A model generated the notes under the pieces. That model was not told the origin of the DNA, searched no databases, and saw nothing but the letters and a program-made list of their open reading frames with translations. A stretch of DNA of 13,371 nucleotides from Competibacteraceae bacterium UBA6584 (GTDB lineage: Bacteria; Pseudomonadota; Gammaproteobacteria; Competibacterales; Competibacteraceae), in assembly GCA_002433805.1 (NCBI GenBank), contig DJIW01000016.1, positions 1 to 13,371 of the forward strand. Direction: 5' to 3'. Positions 5,377-13,048 of the stretch are shown piece by piece. The position numbers and the translations under genes are program-made. Numbering within the stretch: position 1 is the stretch's first letter; each line of letters opens with the position of its first letter.

Positions 5377-7527
5377 ATGTCCGCCCAAACCCAAGAAACC
5401 AAGACCGGCATCAGCCTGACCCGAGTCAAGCCCAAACGGCGCAAAAAAGCCCAGCCGCCGGCCGTCGCGCCCGAACCGTTTCTCGCGTCCCGCGAAGGCT
5501 TGCTGGCGCACGCTTGGCGGGATCGCGATCTGGGCTGGCTCGATTTCAACGGGCGGGTGCTGCATGAAGCCCTAGACGAGCGCACGCCGTTGTTGGAGCG
5601 GCTTAAATTCCTGGCGATCTTCACCTCGAACCTGGATGAGTTCTACATGAAGCGCGTGGGTTTGCTCGCGCCGAAACGGCTGGCCGAGGTCCGCGCAACG
5701 GTGCTCGACCAATTAGAGCGGCAGGCGCGCTGCTATCAGCAGCTCGTCCCCCGATTGGCCGAACACGGTGTTTTCCTGGTCGAGTGGGAACAATTGACCG
5801 AAGCGCAACGGGAAGAGGCATCGACCCTGTTCGATCACAATGTATCCCCGGCGTTGACGCCGCTCGGCATGGACCCCGCCCATCCCTTCCCGTTCATGTC
5901 CAATCTATCCACCAATTGGGGTTTCATTCTGCGCAATCCCGAAACCGATGAATTCGTGCCGGTGCGGGTGAAAATTCCGACCGTGCTGCCTTCGTGGGTG
6001 CGGCTGGAGGCGGATACGGGCCCCGATCAGTATTGCTTCCTGCGGCTGGTGGATTTGATCCGGCACAGCACCGACAAACTGTTTCCCGGCATGGAGCTGA
6101 TCAACGCCACGCTGTTTCGCATCTTGCGCAACGCCGAGGTCGAACTGGACGAAGACGACGACGACAGCTTGCGGGAAGTAGTGGCCGAAGCGCTCCAGCA
6201 GCGCCGCTTCGAGCCGGTGGTGCGGCTGGATCTGGCCTCGGACGCTCACCCGGCCCTGCGCCAAGGCTTGATGGACCGGTTCGAGCTGGAAAACCATGAG
6301 GTTTACGAGCTGGACGGGCTATTGGACTATACCGGCTTGTTCCAGATCGCCGGTCTCGATCTGCCGGCGTTGCGGGATCCTCCCTGGAACCCGCTGCCGC
6401 CGCCGCGACTGCCCAACGAAGAGGTGGATATTTTCGCCGTGATCCGGTCCGGCGACTTGCTGCTGCATCACCCCTACGAATGCTTTGACACCAGCGTCGA
6501 GGATTTCATCAGCGACGCCGCCATCGACCCGCAGACGGTAGCGATCAAGATGACGGTCTATCGGATCGGCGACGACACCCCGTTCGTCCAATCGTTAGTC
6601 CGCGCCGCCGAGGGCGGCAAGCAGGTGGCGTGCGTCATCGAACTGAAAGCCCGCTTCGACGAGGAGCGCAACCTGCGCTGGGCCAAGAAACTGGAAAAGG
6701 TCGGCGCGCACGTCACCTACGGCGTGCTGGGGCTGAAGACCCACACCAAGGTAGCGCTGGTGGTGCGCAAGGAAGGCGCGCAACTGCGCAGTTACGCCCA
6801 CATCGGCACCGGCAACTACCACATCAAGACCTCCCGGTTGTACACCGATGTCGGTCTGCTCACCTGCGACCCCGCCATCACCGCCGATGTGGTCAACCTG
6901 TTTCATTACCTGACCGGGATCGCCCGCACCCCGCAGTATCGGAAACTGTTGATCGCGCCGACCAACATGCGCCAGCGTTTCCTGGACCGCATCGAACGGG
7001 AAATCGAAAACCACCGCGCCGGCCGGCCGGCCCGGATCGTGGCCAAGATGAATCAAGTCGAGGACTTGGAGATGGGCCAGGCGCTGGCCGCCGCCTCGCA
7101 AGCGGGCGTTCCCGTGGAGCTGATCGTGCGCGGTTTTTGCTGCCTGATCGCCGGCGTGCCGGGCTGGACCGAAAACGTGCGGGTGCGCTCGATCATCGGC
7201 CGTTTTCTGGAACATTCACGGATTTTTCACTTCGCCAACGGCCAGGAAAACCCGATCGATGGCGAGTTCATCATCGGTTCGGCGGATTGGATGCACCGCA
7301 ATCTCACCGGACGGGTCGAGGCGGCGACGCCGGTGGAAGATCGGACCGCGCGCGAGCAGTTATGGGAAATTCTAGAGATCGGCCTGCGCGACGAGCGGCA
7401 AGCCTGGCTGATGCAACCGGACGGCTCCTACCTTCAAAGCCGGCCGGCCCCGGATGCCGCCGGCCCGGCGGCGGTGGGAACCCACGCCTGGCTGATGGAA
7501 CTCACCCGACACCGCGTGGCGATTTAA
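5377..7527 (+). CDS. ppk1: Polyphosphate kinase 1
   Basis: A 716-residue enzyme that polymerises the gamma-phosphate of ATP into inorganic polyphosphate, reversibly, through a phosphohistidine; often peripherally membrane associated. Family marks in order: ATP-binding N-terminal helix region with FTSNLDEFYMKRVG; HPFPFMSNLSTN; AIKMTVYRIG; the catalytic segment GLKTHTKVALVVR with His456, which I align to the autophosphorylated histidine of E. coli Ppk; YAHIGTGNYHIKTSRLYTD; FLEHSRIFHF with His613, which I align to E. coli His592; and GSADWMHRNLTGRVE. The N-terminus has about 35 extra basic, Lys/Arg- and Pro-rich residues, and total length is slightly above the E. coli enzyme. ATG at 5377 follows GAGAG at 5364-5368. 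No exopolyphosphatase gene (ppx) is in the window. The gene has its own likely promoter and appears monocistronic. Confidence 0.97.
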   Translation: MSAQTQETKTGISLTRVKPKRRKKAQPPAVAPEPFLASREGLLAHAWRDRDLGWLDFNGRVLHEALDERTPLLERLKFLAIFTSNLDEFYMKRVGLLAPKRLAEVRATVLDQLERQARCYQQLVPRLAEHGVFLVEWEQLTEAQREEASTLFDHNVSPALTPLGMDPAHPFPFMSNLSTNWGFILRNPETDEFVPVRVKIPTVLPSWVRLEADTGPDQYCFLRLVDLIRHSTDKLFPGMELINATLFRILRNAEVELDEDDDDSLREVVAEALQQRRFEPVVRLDLASDAHPALRQGLMDRFELENHEVYELDGLLDYTGLFQIAGLDLPALRDPPWNPLPPPRLPNEEVDIFAVIRSGDLLLHHPYECFDTSVEDFISDAAIDPQTVAIKMTVYRIGDDTPFVQSLVRAAEGGKQVACVIELKARFDEERNLRWAKKLEKVGAHVTYGVLGLKTHTKVALVVRKEGAQLRSYAHIGTGNYHIKTSRLYTDVGLLTCDPAITADVVNLFHYLTGIARTPQYRKLLIAPTNMRQRFLDRIEREIENHRAGRPARIVAKMNQVEDLEMGQALAAASQAGVPVELIVRGFCCLIAGVPGWTENVRVRSIIGRFLEHSRIFHFANGQENPIDGEFIIGSADWMHRNLTGRVEAATPVEDRTAREQLWEILEIGLRDERQAWLMQPDGSYLQSRPAPDAAGPAAVGTHAWLMELTRHRVAI

Positions 7528-7570
7528 TCCTCGGGCGCGGAGCGGATCGGCCGCGCGATGTTGCAATCCG

Positions 7571-7594
7571 CCGCGAACGGACGATTTTTCGCGG
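7571..7594 (+). other. Small hairpin downstream of ppk1
   Basis: CCGCGAA at 7571-7577 pairs exactly with TTCGCGG at 7588-7594 around a 10-nt loop, 43 nt after the ppk1 stop. There is no T-run after it, so intrinsic termination is unlikely. It may still mark the 3' end of the ppk1 transcript. The rest of the 158-nt gap shows no convincing promoter for the next gene; TTGACC at 7651-7656 lacks a matching -10. Confidence 0.35.
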
Positions 7595-7685
7595 AGGGCG
7601 AAGGGCAGACCATCATTTCCGTTGGCGTTTCGGCCTGCCTGCTTCAATCCTTGACCCCACCTTAGGGCTTTGATCGGAAAAATTC

Positions 7686-8840
7686 ATGTACCGCGATTAC
7701 TACTCCGCCGTTGATTGGGACAAAATCATCGCGTTCTCCAAAGATAAAGAGACGCCGTTTTTGGTGGTACTGCTGGATGAGGTGCGAGAGAAGTATCAGG
7801 AATTCCGCGCCAACTTTCCGAACGCCAAAATTTATTACGCCGTCAAGGCCAATCCCGGCGTGGAACTGTTGGCCGTGCTGCGCGATCTGGGCTCTTGTTT
7901 CGATATCGCCTCCACCCACGAACTCGACCGGATGCTGGAGCTCGGGGTGACGCCGGAGCGGCTGAGCTACGGCAACACCATCAAAAAGGCCAAACATATC
8001 CGTTACGCCTACGAAAAAGGCGTCCGGCTCTATACCAGCGACTGCGAGGCCGACATTCGCAACCTGGCGCGGGAAGCACCGGGCTCGCGGGTGTTCTTCC
8101 GGCTGCTGATGGACGCCGTGACCTCGGATTCCGACTGGCCGCTGTCGCGCAAGTTCGGCTGCCAACCGCGCATGGCCATCGAGTTGGTGGCGCTGGCCGC
8201 CGAGTTGGGACTCGAACCTTATGGGATCTCATTTCACGTCGGTTCGCAACAGCGTGAAATTTCGGCCTGGGATGCGGCGGTCGCTCAGGTGCACGCGCTG
8301 TTTGAGTGGCTGGCGAAAGACCGCCTGCCGTTGCAAGCGATCAACATGGGCGGCGGCTTTCCAGCCGATTATCTGGTCAAGACCAATCCCTTGTCGGTGT
8401 ATGCGGAAGAAATCAACGCCTACCTCAAGACCTATTTTGGCGCTTCGACCCCGGAAATTTATCTGGAGCCGGGGCGCGGGCTGGTGGGCGAGGCGGGCGT
8501 ATTGGTCAGCGAAGTGGTGTTGGTTTCCAAGAAATCGAAAACCGATCTGAAACGCTGGATTTATACCGATGTCGGCGTGTTCAACGGCCTGATGGAAACC
8601 ATTGACGAATCGATCAAGTATCCGATTTACACCGAAAAGAGCGGGGAAGTAGGCGACGTGGTGCTGGCCGGTCCGACCTGCGATAGCCTGGACATCATTT
8701 ACGAGCATTTTCAATATGAGCTGCCGCTGTCCCTGGAAAGCGGCGACCGGCTGTATTGGTTGTCCACCGGCGCGTATACCACCTCCTACAGCTCCATTGA
8801 ATTCAACGGCTTCCCACCATTGAAAACTTATTATCTTTGA
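7686..8840 (+). CDS. Fold-III PLP-dependent ornithine/lysine decarboxylase
   Basis: A 384-residue alanine-racemase-fold decarboxylase, most likely making putrescine from ornithine (or cadaverine from lysine) in the cytosol. PLP binds Lys54 in YYAVKANPG. Further family marks are FDIASTHEL, YGNTIKKAKHI, SDWPLSRKFG in the specificity-helix region, FHVGSQQ, the phosphate-binding NMGGGFP, LEPGRGLVGEAG, and GPTCDSLDII with Cys332 and Asp333, the residues completing the active site across the dimer. GPTCD-type ends and the PLSRKFG segment point to ornithine/lysine rather than diaminopimelate decarboxylase, which has other specificity residues. Length matches the roughly 390-residue enzyme called SpeC in Pseudomonas; it is unrelated in fold to E. 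coli SpeC, so I give no symbol. ATG at 7686 has only a weak GGA Shine-Dalgarno signal at 7676-7678. Ornithine versus lysine preference is not settled. Confidence 0.9.
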   Translation: MYRDYYSAVDWDKIIAFSKDKETPFLVVLLDEVREKYQEFRANFPNAKIYYAVKANPGVELLAVLRDLGSCFDIASTHELDRMLELGVTPERLSYGNTIKKAKHIRYAYEKGVRLYTSDCEADIRNLAREAPGSRVFFRLLMDAVTSDSDWPLSRKFGCQPRMAIELVALAAELGLEPYGISFHVGSQQREISAWDAAVAQVHALFEWLAKDRLPLQAINMGGGFPADYLVKTNPLSVYAEEINAYLKTYFGASTPEIYLEPGRGLVGEAGVLVSEVVLVSKKSKTDLKRWIYTDVGVFNGLMETIDESIKYPIYTEKSGEVGDVVLAGPTCDSLDIIYEHFQYELPLSLESGDRLYWLSTGAYTTSYSSIEFNGFPPLKTYYL

Positions 8841-8876
8841 TCCGGCAGTCGTCTGAAAGGCCGGCGCGCGCCGTTG

Positions 8877-8903
8877 GCTCGGCTCTTTCGGCGGCCGCCG
8901 AGC
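8877..8903. other. Hairpin in the convergent gap between the decarboxylase and tRNA-Glu
   Basis: GCTCGGC at 8877-8883 pairs exactly with GCCGAGC at 8897-8903 around a 13-nt loop; a competing 12-bp palindrome (CGGCGGCCGCCG) lies at 8889-8900. The two flanking genes converge here, so one structure could help end both transcripts. There is no T-run on either side, so it would have to act with Rho or as a processing site. Confidence 0.4.
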
Positions 8904-8957
8904 GAGCGCAAACCGCTGGGGCGAGCTGGGGAGAAGGGATAGAGAACGGTGTTTAAC

Positions 8958-9033
8958 TGGCGCTCCCTAGGGGTTTCGAACCCCTGTTCCCGCCGTGAGA
9001 GGGCGGTGTCCTGGGCCACTAGACGAAGGGAGC
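8958..9033 (-). tRNA. tRNA-Glu, anticodon CTC
   Basis: Read on the minus strand, the 76 nt fold into a complete cloverleaf: acceptor GCTCCCT with AGGGAGC, discriminator G and an encoded CCA; D arm closed by GTC/GAC; anticodon stem CCGCC/GGCGG around loop CTCTCAC; T arm AGGGG-TTCGAAA-CCCCT. The anticodon is CTC (8997-8999 on the plus strand reads GAG), so it decodes GAG. The body is nearly the same as E. coli tRNA-Glu(TTC), which differs in the wobble base. A separate tRNA-Glu(TTC) must exist elsewhere to read GAA. It is a lone gene, not part of a cluster in this window. Confidence 0.96.
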
Positions 9034-9071
9034 AAGGGGTGGCGAGTAGCGTCTACCGCAGGGAAAATAGT

Positions 9072-9099
9072 ATTATACGCCCGCTCCCGCATCATACAA
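9072..9099 (-). promoter_or_regulatory. Promoter of tRNA-Glu(CTC)
   Basis: On the minus strand a perfect -10 TATAAT lies at 9077-9072, preceded by TTGTAT at 9099-9094 with a 16-nt spacer. The expected start near 9065 gives about 30 nt of leader before the mature tRNA 5' end at 9033. The -35 keeps only the TTG core. The promoter points away from pcnB and lies within 20 nt of its start codon. Confidence 0.65.
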
Positions 9100-9116
9100 G
9101 AGTTTGAAAATCCTCC

Positions 9117-10463
9117 TTGGACAACCCTAGTTCCCAACCCACTGTTATCCCCCGCTCCGAGCACATCATCTCGCGGGACAATATCAGTCCCAATGCGGTT
9201 AAGGTGCTGTACCGACTACGCGAAGCCGGTTTTCGAGGCTGCCTGGTCGGCGGCGGGGTCCGAGATCTGCTGCTCGGCCGCGAACCCAAGGATTTCGACG
9301 TGGCGACCGACGCTCGCCCCGAACAAGTCTACAAACTGTTTAGAAACAGCCGGCTGATCGGCCGCCGCTTCCGGCTGGCGCACGTCCAGTTCGATCGGGA
9401 AATCGTCGAGGTCGCCACCTTTCGCGGCCGGGGCGAGGACAGCGAAGACGACGCGGGGCCCAGCGTCGAGCGCACGGCCAGCGGCCGCATCCTCAGCGAC
9501 AACGTTTACGGCGGCATCGAGGAAGACGCCTGGCGGCGCGACTTCACGGTCAACGCCCTGTATTACGACATCGACAAGTTCGTGGTGCTCGATTACGTGG
9601 GCGGGATGGCCGATCTGAAAGCCGGGTTGATCCGGTTGATCGGCGATCCGGCGCGGCGCTATCAGGAAGATCCGGTGCGGCTGCTGCGGGCGGTGCGGTT
9701 TGCCGCCAAGCTGGGTTTTAAGGTCGACCCGGCGACCGAAGCCCCCCTGCATCGCTTGGGCCATTTGCTGGAACAAATTCCCTCGGCCCGGCTGTTCGAT
9801 GAAGTGCTCAAGCTGTTTCTGACCGGCAGCGCCATCCAAACCTTCGAATTGCTGCGCCATTATCGCTTGTTCGGCTGTCTGTTTCCGGCGACCGAGCGCT
9901 GCCTCAACCACCAGCAGGCGCATTATCCGAAAACCTTGCTGTCCCAAGCGCTGGCGAACACCGACAGCCGGCTGGCCGAGGGCAAACCGGTCAATCCGGC
10001 CTTTCTGTTCGCCGCGCTGTTGTGGGAACCGCTGCGGGAACGGATGCGCGAGCTGCGCGCCAAGGGGCTAGATGAAACCGAGGCCCTGCAAACCGCCGCT
10101 GACGCGGTCATTCAGGACCAGCTGCGCCGCACGGCCCTGCCGCGCCGCTACAGTCTGCCGATGCGGGAAATCTGGGAAATGCAGCAGCGCCTGACCACCG
10201 TCAGCGGCAAGCGGCCGCTGCGCTTGCTCAGCCATCCTCGCTTCCGCGCGGCCTACGATTTTCTGGTGCTGCGCGCCGACGCCGACGAACAGGCTCAACG
10301 GTTGGCCGATTGGTGGACCCAGTTTTTGGCTTTGGATGACGCCGGCCGCGCCCGAGCCACTCAGCCGGCGACCGCCGCCGCGAAAGGCAAGCCCCGCCGC
10401 CGGCGCAAACCGCGCTCCGCCCGCAAAGGCGCGCAAGACCCCTCGCTCCACCCCGAGACTTGA
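9117..10463 (+). CDS. pcnB: Poly(A) polymerase I
   Basis: A 448-residue class II nucleotidyltransferase that adds poly(A) tails to RNA 3' ends and so promotes their decay. It has LVGGGVRDLLLG at 43-54, the catalytic pair Asp59 and Asp61 in PKDFDVATDA, RRFRLAHVQF, EEDAWRRDFTVNALYYD, the RNA-binding YQEDPVRLLRAVRFAAKLGF, and a basic C-terminal tail rich in Arg and Lys. The HIISRDNISPNAVKVL start fits PcnB rather than CCA-adding enzyme. The frame has a TGA at 9105-9107, and the only usual start codon before the conserved region is TTG at 9117; there is no ATG or GTG. The nearest purine tract, AAGAG at 9098-9102, is 14 nt away. From memory, E. coli pcnB also uses a poor non-AUG start that limits expression. 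The stop overlaps a possible upstream TTG start of folK. Confidence 0.95.
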   Translation: MDNPSSQPTVIPRSEHIISRDNISPNAVKVLYRLREAGFRGCLVGGGVRDLLLGREPKDFDVATDARPEQVYKLFRNSRLIGRRFRLAHVQFDREIVEVATFRGRGEDSEDDAGPSVERTASGRILSDNVYGGIEEDAWRRDFTVNALYYDIDKFVVLDYVGGMADLKAGLIRLIGDPARRYQEDPVRLLRAVRFAAKLGFKVDPATEAPLHRLGHLLEQIPSARLFDEVLKLFLTGSAIQTFELLRHYRLFGCLFPATERCLNHQQAHYPKTLLSQALANTDSRLAEGKPVNPAFLFAALLWEPLRERMRELRAKGLDETEALQTAADAVIQDQLRRTALPRRYSLPMREIWEMQQRLTTVSGKRPLRLLSHPRFRAAYDFLVLRADADEQAQRLADWWTQFLALDDAGRARATQPATAAAKGKPRRRRKPRSARKGAQDPSLHPET

Positions 10464-10477
10464 GCGGCCATCGGCCC

Positions 10478-10975
10478 ATGAAACCCGCCCGCGCTTATAT
10501 CGGCCTCGGCAGCAATCTGCATGATCCGGTCCATCAAGTCCGCCAAGCCTTCGAAGCGCTGGGCGGGATTCTAAGCAGCTGTTGCGTGGCGCGCTCGCCG
10601 CTGTACCGAAGCGCGCCGGCCGGCGGGCCGTCGGACCAACCCGACTACATCAACGCCGTCGCCGCGCTGGACACCGGCCTCACGCCGGGGCAATTGCTCG
10701 CCGTGCTGCGCGCGATGGAACTGGCGCAAGGCCGGGTTCGGACCGTGCGCTGGGGTCCTCGCATCTTGGATTTGGACTTGCTGTTGTACGATCAACTGGT
10801 CATCGACGATCCCCGGTTGACCCTGCCCCACCCTCGCCTGCACGAACGGGCCTTCGTCCTTTATCCCCTCTACGATATCGCGCCGTCCCTCACGATTCCC
10901 GGCAAAGGTTCTTTGCGCGAACTGCGTGCAAATTGTTCGCAACACGGTCTAATCCGGCTGGACAGCGAAGATTAA
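10478..10975 (+). CDS. folK: 2-amino-4-hydroxy-6-hydroxymethyldihydropteridine pyrophosphokinase
   Basis: A 165-residue HPPK enzyme transferring pyrophosphate from ATP to 6-hydroxymethyl-7,8-dihydropterin in folate synthesis. Motifs: AYIGLGSNL at the N-terminus, RSPLYRSAPAGG, DYINAVAAL, and RWGPRILDLDLLLY with the Mg-binding pair Asp98 and Asp100, then LPHPRLHERAFVLYPL. ATG at 10478 gives the normal N-terminus; an in-frame TTG at 10460 overlapping the pcnB stop would add six residues and cannot be excluded, because the Shine-Dalgarno signal for the ATG is poor (GAGCGG at 10462-10467). It lies 14 nt after pcnB, in the usual gammaproteobacterial order pcnB-folK-panB-panC, and is presumably co-transcribed with pcnB. 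Confidence 0.95.
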   Translation: MKPARAYIGLGSNLHDPVHQVRQAFEALGGILSSCCVARSPLYRSAPAGGPSDQPDYINAVAALDTGLTPGQLLAVLRAMELAQGRVRTVRWGPRILDLDLLLYDQLVIDDPRLTLPHPRLHERAFVLYPLYDIAPSLTIPGKGSLRELRANCSQHGLIRLDSED

Positions 10976-10976
10976 C

Positions 10977-10991
10977 CGGCTACGATAGCCG
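10977..10991 (+). other. Short perfect hairpin after folK
   Basis: CGGCTA at 10977-10982 pairs exactly with TAGCCG at 10986-10991 around a CGA loop, beginning 2 nt after the folK stop. No T-run follows. It may mark an mRNA end or processing point between folK and panB, which are separated by 102 nt; I see no strong promoter in that gap. Confidence 0.4.
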
Positions 10992-11077
10992 CGCAGCCCG
11001 ACTCTGCTCCAAAAATCCCCATAACCTCGCCGCCGCGCCCGGCTTGCTTGGCGCGCGGCCCGCACGCCGAGCACGCC

Positions 11078-11896
11078 ATGTACCAGGAACAGCCGACCCG
11101 CAAGCCGATCACGATCACCACCTTGGCCAAGATGAAACGCGCCCGGGAAAAATTCGCGGTGCTGACCGCTTATGACGCCAGTTTCGCGGCGCTGCTGGAT
11201 GCGGCGGGCGTGGAGGTCATTTTAGTCGGCGATTCGCTGGGTATGGTCGTCCAGGGTCAGCGCACCACCGTGCCGGTGACGATGGATGAGATGGTTTATC
11301 ACACTCGCAATGTCGCGCGGGGTTCCGGCGCGGCGCTGTTGATGGCGGATATGCCGTTCGCCAGCTATGCGACGGTCGAACAAGGGGTGCGTAACGCCGC
11401 GCGGTTGATGCAGGAAGGCGGCGCGCACATGGTCAAACTGGAAGGCGGAGCCGTCCTGGCCGACACCGTGCGCCAGCTCGGACGCAACGGCATTCCGGTC
11501 TGTGCCCATCTGGGGTTAATGCCGCAATCGGTCCACAAACTCGGCGGTTATAAAGTCCAAGGCCGCGAGGAAACCGCCGCGCGCCAGATGATGGATGAAG
11601 CGCTGGCGCTACAAGACGCCGGAGCCGACATCGCGCTGGTGGAGTGCATTCCAGCGGAGCTAGCGGCGCGCCTGACGGAGGCCCTGGATATTCCCTTGAT
11701 CGGCATCGGCGCGGGGCCTCACTGCGACGCGCAAGTGCTGGTGAGCTATGACATGCTGGACATCACCTTCGGACGGCGGCCGCGCTTTTCCAAGAACTTT
11801 ATGACCGGCCACGACAGCTTGCAAGCGGCGGTGGCGGCTTACGTGGCCGCCGTCAAAAGCGGCGAATTCCCTGGCCCCGAACACTGCTTGGCTTGA
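11078..11896 (+). CDS. panB: 3-methyl-2-oxobutanoate hydroxymethyltransferase
   Basis: A 272-residue TIM-barrel enzyme that uses 5,10-methylene-tetrahydrofolate to make ketopantoate, the committed step to pantothenate and coenzyme A. Key marks: TAYDASFA, VGDSLGMVVQG with Mg ligand Asp52, MADMPF with Asp91, VKLEGG with Lys120, HLGLMPQSVHKLGGYKVQG, the catalytic Glu189 in VECIP, and GIGAGPHCDAQVLV. ATG at 11078 gives the usual N-terminus; an in-frame TTG at 11048 would add ten atypical residues. The Shine-Dalgarno signal is weak. panC follows after 18 nt, so the two form one unit. The folate need of PanB makes folK next door a sensible neighbour. Confidence 0.96.
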   Translation: MYQEQPTRKPITITTLAKMKRAREKFAVLTAYDASFAALLDAAGVEVILVGDSLGMVVQGQRTTVPVTMDEMVYHTRNVARGSGAALLMADMPFASYATVEQGVRNAARLMQEGGAHMVKLEGGAVLADTVRQLGRNGIPVCAHLGLMPQSVHKLGGYKVQGREETAARQMMDEALALQDAGADIALVECIPAELAARLTEALDIPLIGIGAGPHCDAQVLVSYDMLDITFGRRPRFSKNFMTGHDSLQAAVAAYVAAVKSGEFPGPEHCLA

Positions 11897-11901
11897 GCGT
11901 T

Positions 11902-11907
11902 AAGGAG
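11902..11907 (+). promoter_or_regulatory. Strong Shine-Dalgarno sequence of panC
   Basis: AAGGAG at 11902-11907 lies 7 nt before the panC ATG at 11915. It is the best ribosome binding site in the window and fixes that start. panB, just upstream, has a much weaker site, so PanC may be made in excess of PanB. Confidence 0.8.
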
Positions 11908-11914
11908 CATCCTG

Positions 11915-12757
11915 ATGCGGACTGTCCACACCATCGCCGAATTGCGCGCTCAAGTCGCCGCCTGGCGGCAAGCGGGAGAACGAGTGGCTTTCGTGCCCAC
12001 CATGGGGAACCTGCACCGTGGCCACATCCATCTGGTCGAACGCGCCCGCGAGCAAGCCCCGCGCACCGTCGCCAGCATTTTCGTCAACCCGACCCAGTTC
12101 GGCCCCAACGAGGACTTCGCCGGCTATCCGCGCACGCTGGCCGAGGATGCCCGCCAGTTGAAAGCCGCCGGATTGGATGTGCTGTTCGCGCCGCCGGTCG
12201 CCGAAATCTATCCGCGCCCGCTGGAGGACATGACGGCCGTTACGGTCCCGGAACTGTCGGGCATCTTGTGCGGCGCCAGCCGGCCGACCCATTTTCGCGG
12301 CGTCGCCACGGTGGTCGGCAAACTGTTCAACATGGTCCAGCCCGATGCCGCTTTATTCGGCGAAAAGGACTGGCAGCAGTTGATGATCATCCGGCGGCTG
12401 GTGGAGGATTTGAACTTCCCCATCGAAATCATCGGCGTGCCCACGGTGCGCGAAACCGACGGCTTGGCGATGAGCTCGCGCAACGGCTATCTCACCTCCC
12501 AGGAACGCGCCATCGCGCCGGCCTTGTACGCCACGCTGAGCGCTAGCGCGCAGCGGCTGCGCGCGGGCGAACGCGATTATCAACGGCTGGCGGATGACGC
12601 GAAGGCGGCCCTGGCGGCGGCCGGCTTCCGGCCGGATTATTTTGAAATCCGCCGCGCCGGCGATCTTAAACCGCCTAGCGGCGAGGATACTCATTTGCGG
12701 ATTTTAGCGGCGGCGTGGCTGGGCAAGGCACGGTTGATCGACAATCTGGCGGTTTGA
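11915..12757 (+). CDS. panC: Pantoate-beta-alanine ligase (pantothenate synthetase)
   Basis: A 280-residue enzyme joining pantoate and beta-alanine with ATP to give pantothenate; cytosolic dimer, class-I-synthetase-like Rossmann fold. Motifs: PTMGNLHRGHIHLV with the HxGH nucleotide site at His34-His37, VASIFVNPTQFGPNEDF, SRPTHFRGVATVVGKL, LFGEKDWQQL, and the KMSKS-like loop ETDGLAMSSRNGYL around Met186-Arg189. Length is normal. ATG at 11915 follows AAGGAG. panD, which makes the beta-alanine and often lies after panC, is not in the window. Confidence 0.97.
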   Translation: MRTVHTIAELRAQVAAWRQAGERVAFVPTMGNLHRGHIHLVERAREQAPRTVASIFVNPTQFGPNEDFAGYPRTLAEDARQLKAAGLDVLFAPPVAEIYPRPLEDMTAVTVPELSGILCGASRPTHFRGVATVVGKLFNMVQPDAALFGEKDWQQLMIIRRLVEDLNFPIEIIGVPTVRETDGLAMSSRNGYLTSQERAIAPALYATLSASAQRLRAGERDYQRLADDAKAALAAAGFRPDYFEIRRAGDLKPPSGEDTHLRILAAAWLGKARLIDNLAV

Positions 12758-12766
12758 TTGTTTTTT
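12741..12766 (+). terminator. Possible weak intrinsic terminator overlapping the panC stop
   Basis: ACAATC at 12741-12746 pairs with GATTGT at 12756-12761 around a 9-nt loop, directly followed by T-run 12761-12766. The stem is short with only two G-C pairs, so it would be weak. It straddles the panC stop codon at 12755-12757. Confidence 0.3.
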
Positions 12767-12784
12767 ATGACGATTTGATCCAGC

Positions 12785-12812
12785 TCCAGGCGCTCCTACC
12801 GGAGAGCCTGGA
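12785..12812 (+). other. Stable stem-loop downstream of panC
   Basis: TCCAGGC at 12785-12791 pairs with GCCTGGA at 12806-12812; after one G-A mismatch, CTCC at 12793-12796 pairs with GGAG at 12801-12804 around a TACC loop. No T-run follows on either strand. It resembles an mRNA 3'-end stabiliser or a REP-like palindrome, and starts 28 nt after the panC stop. Confidence 0.55.
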
Positions 12813-13048
12813 AGCCAAAGCACCACGCTGTTATCTCAGAGCGAGCAAGCCCCCGGTATCGCCCAACACACGGCAACCGCTCGATCAGACACGACAACCC
12901 TTGCGATAGAGCCCGCGTGTTGTGACAGAATTGACCTAAGCCCTTGAAAAAAGGGTGCTCCGACCAGGAATTCAAGCTGTGACCTCACCCTTGGGAGCGC
13001 TATTTTTGGGTGAATTACCGTGTATCGCGGCAAACAATAATATATGAT

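Noticed and set aside
6630..7673. 347-codon plus-strand frame inside ppk1 and its 3' gap
   Set aside because: Out of frame with Ppk1, rich in Arg, Gly and Pro, and without motifs; ppk1 itself is intact.
12901..13020. Known RNA families (6S RNA, 4.5S RNA, tmRNA, common riboswitches)
   Set aside because: The conserved cores I remember for these families are not present.
12836..13033. 65-codon minus-strand frame between panC and the last gene
   Set aside because: TTG start, no visible ribosome binding site, no known motif, and it overlaps the structured non-coding segment.
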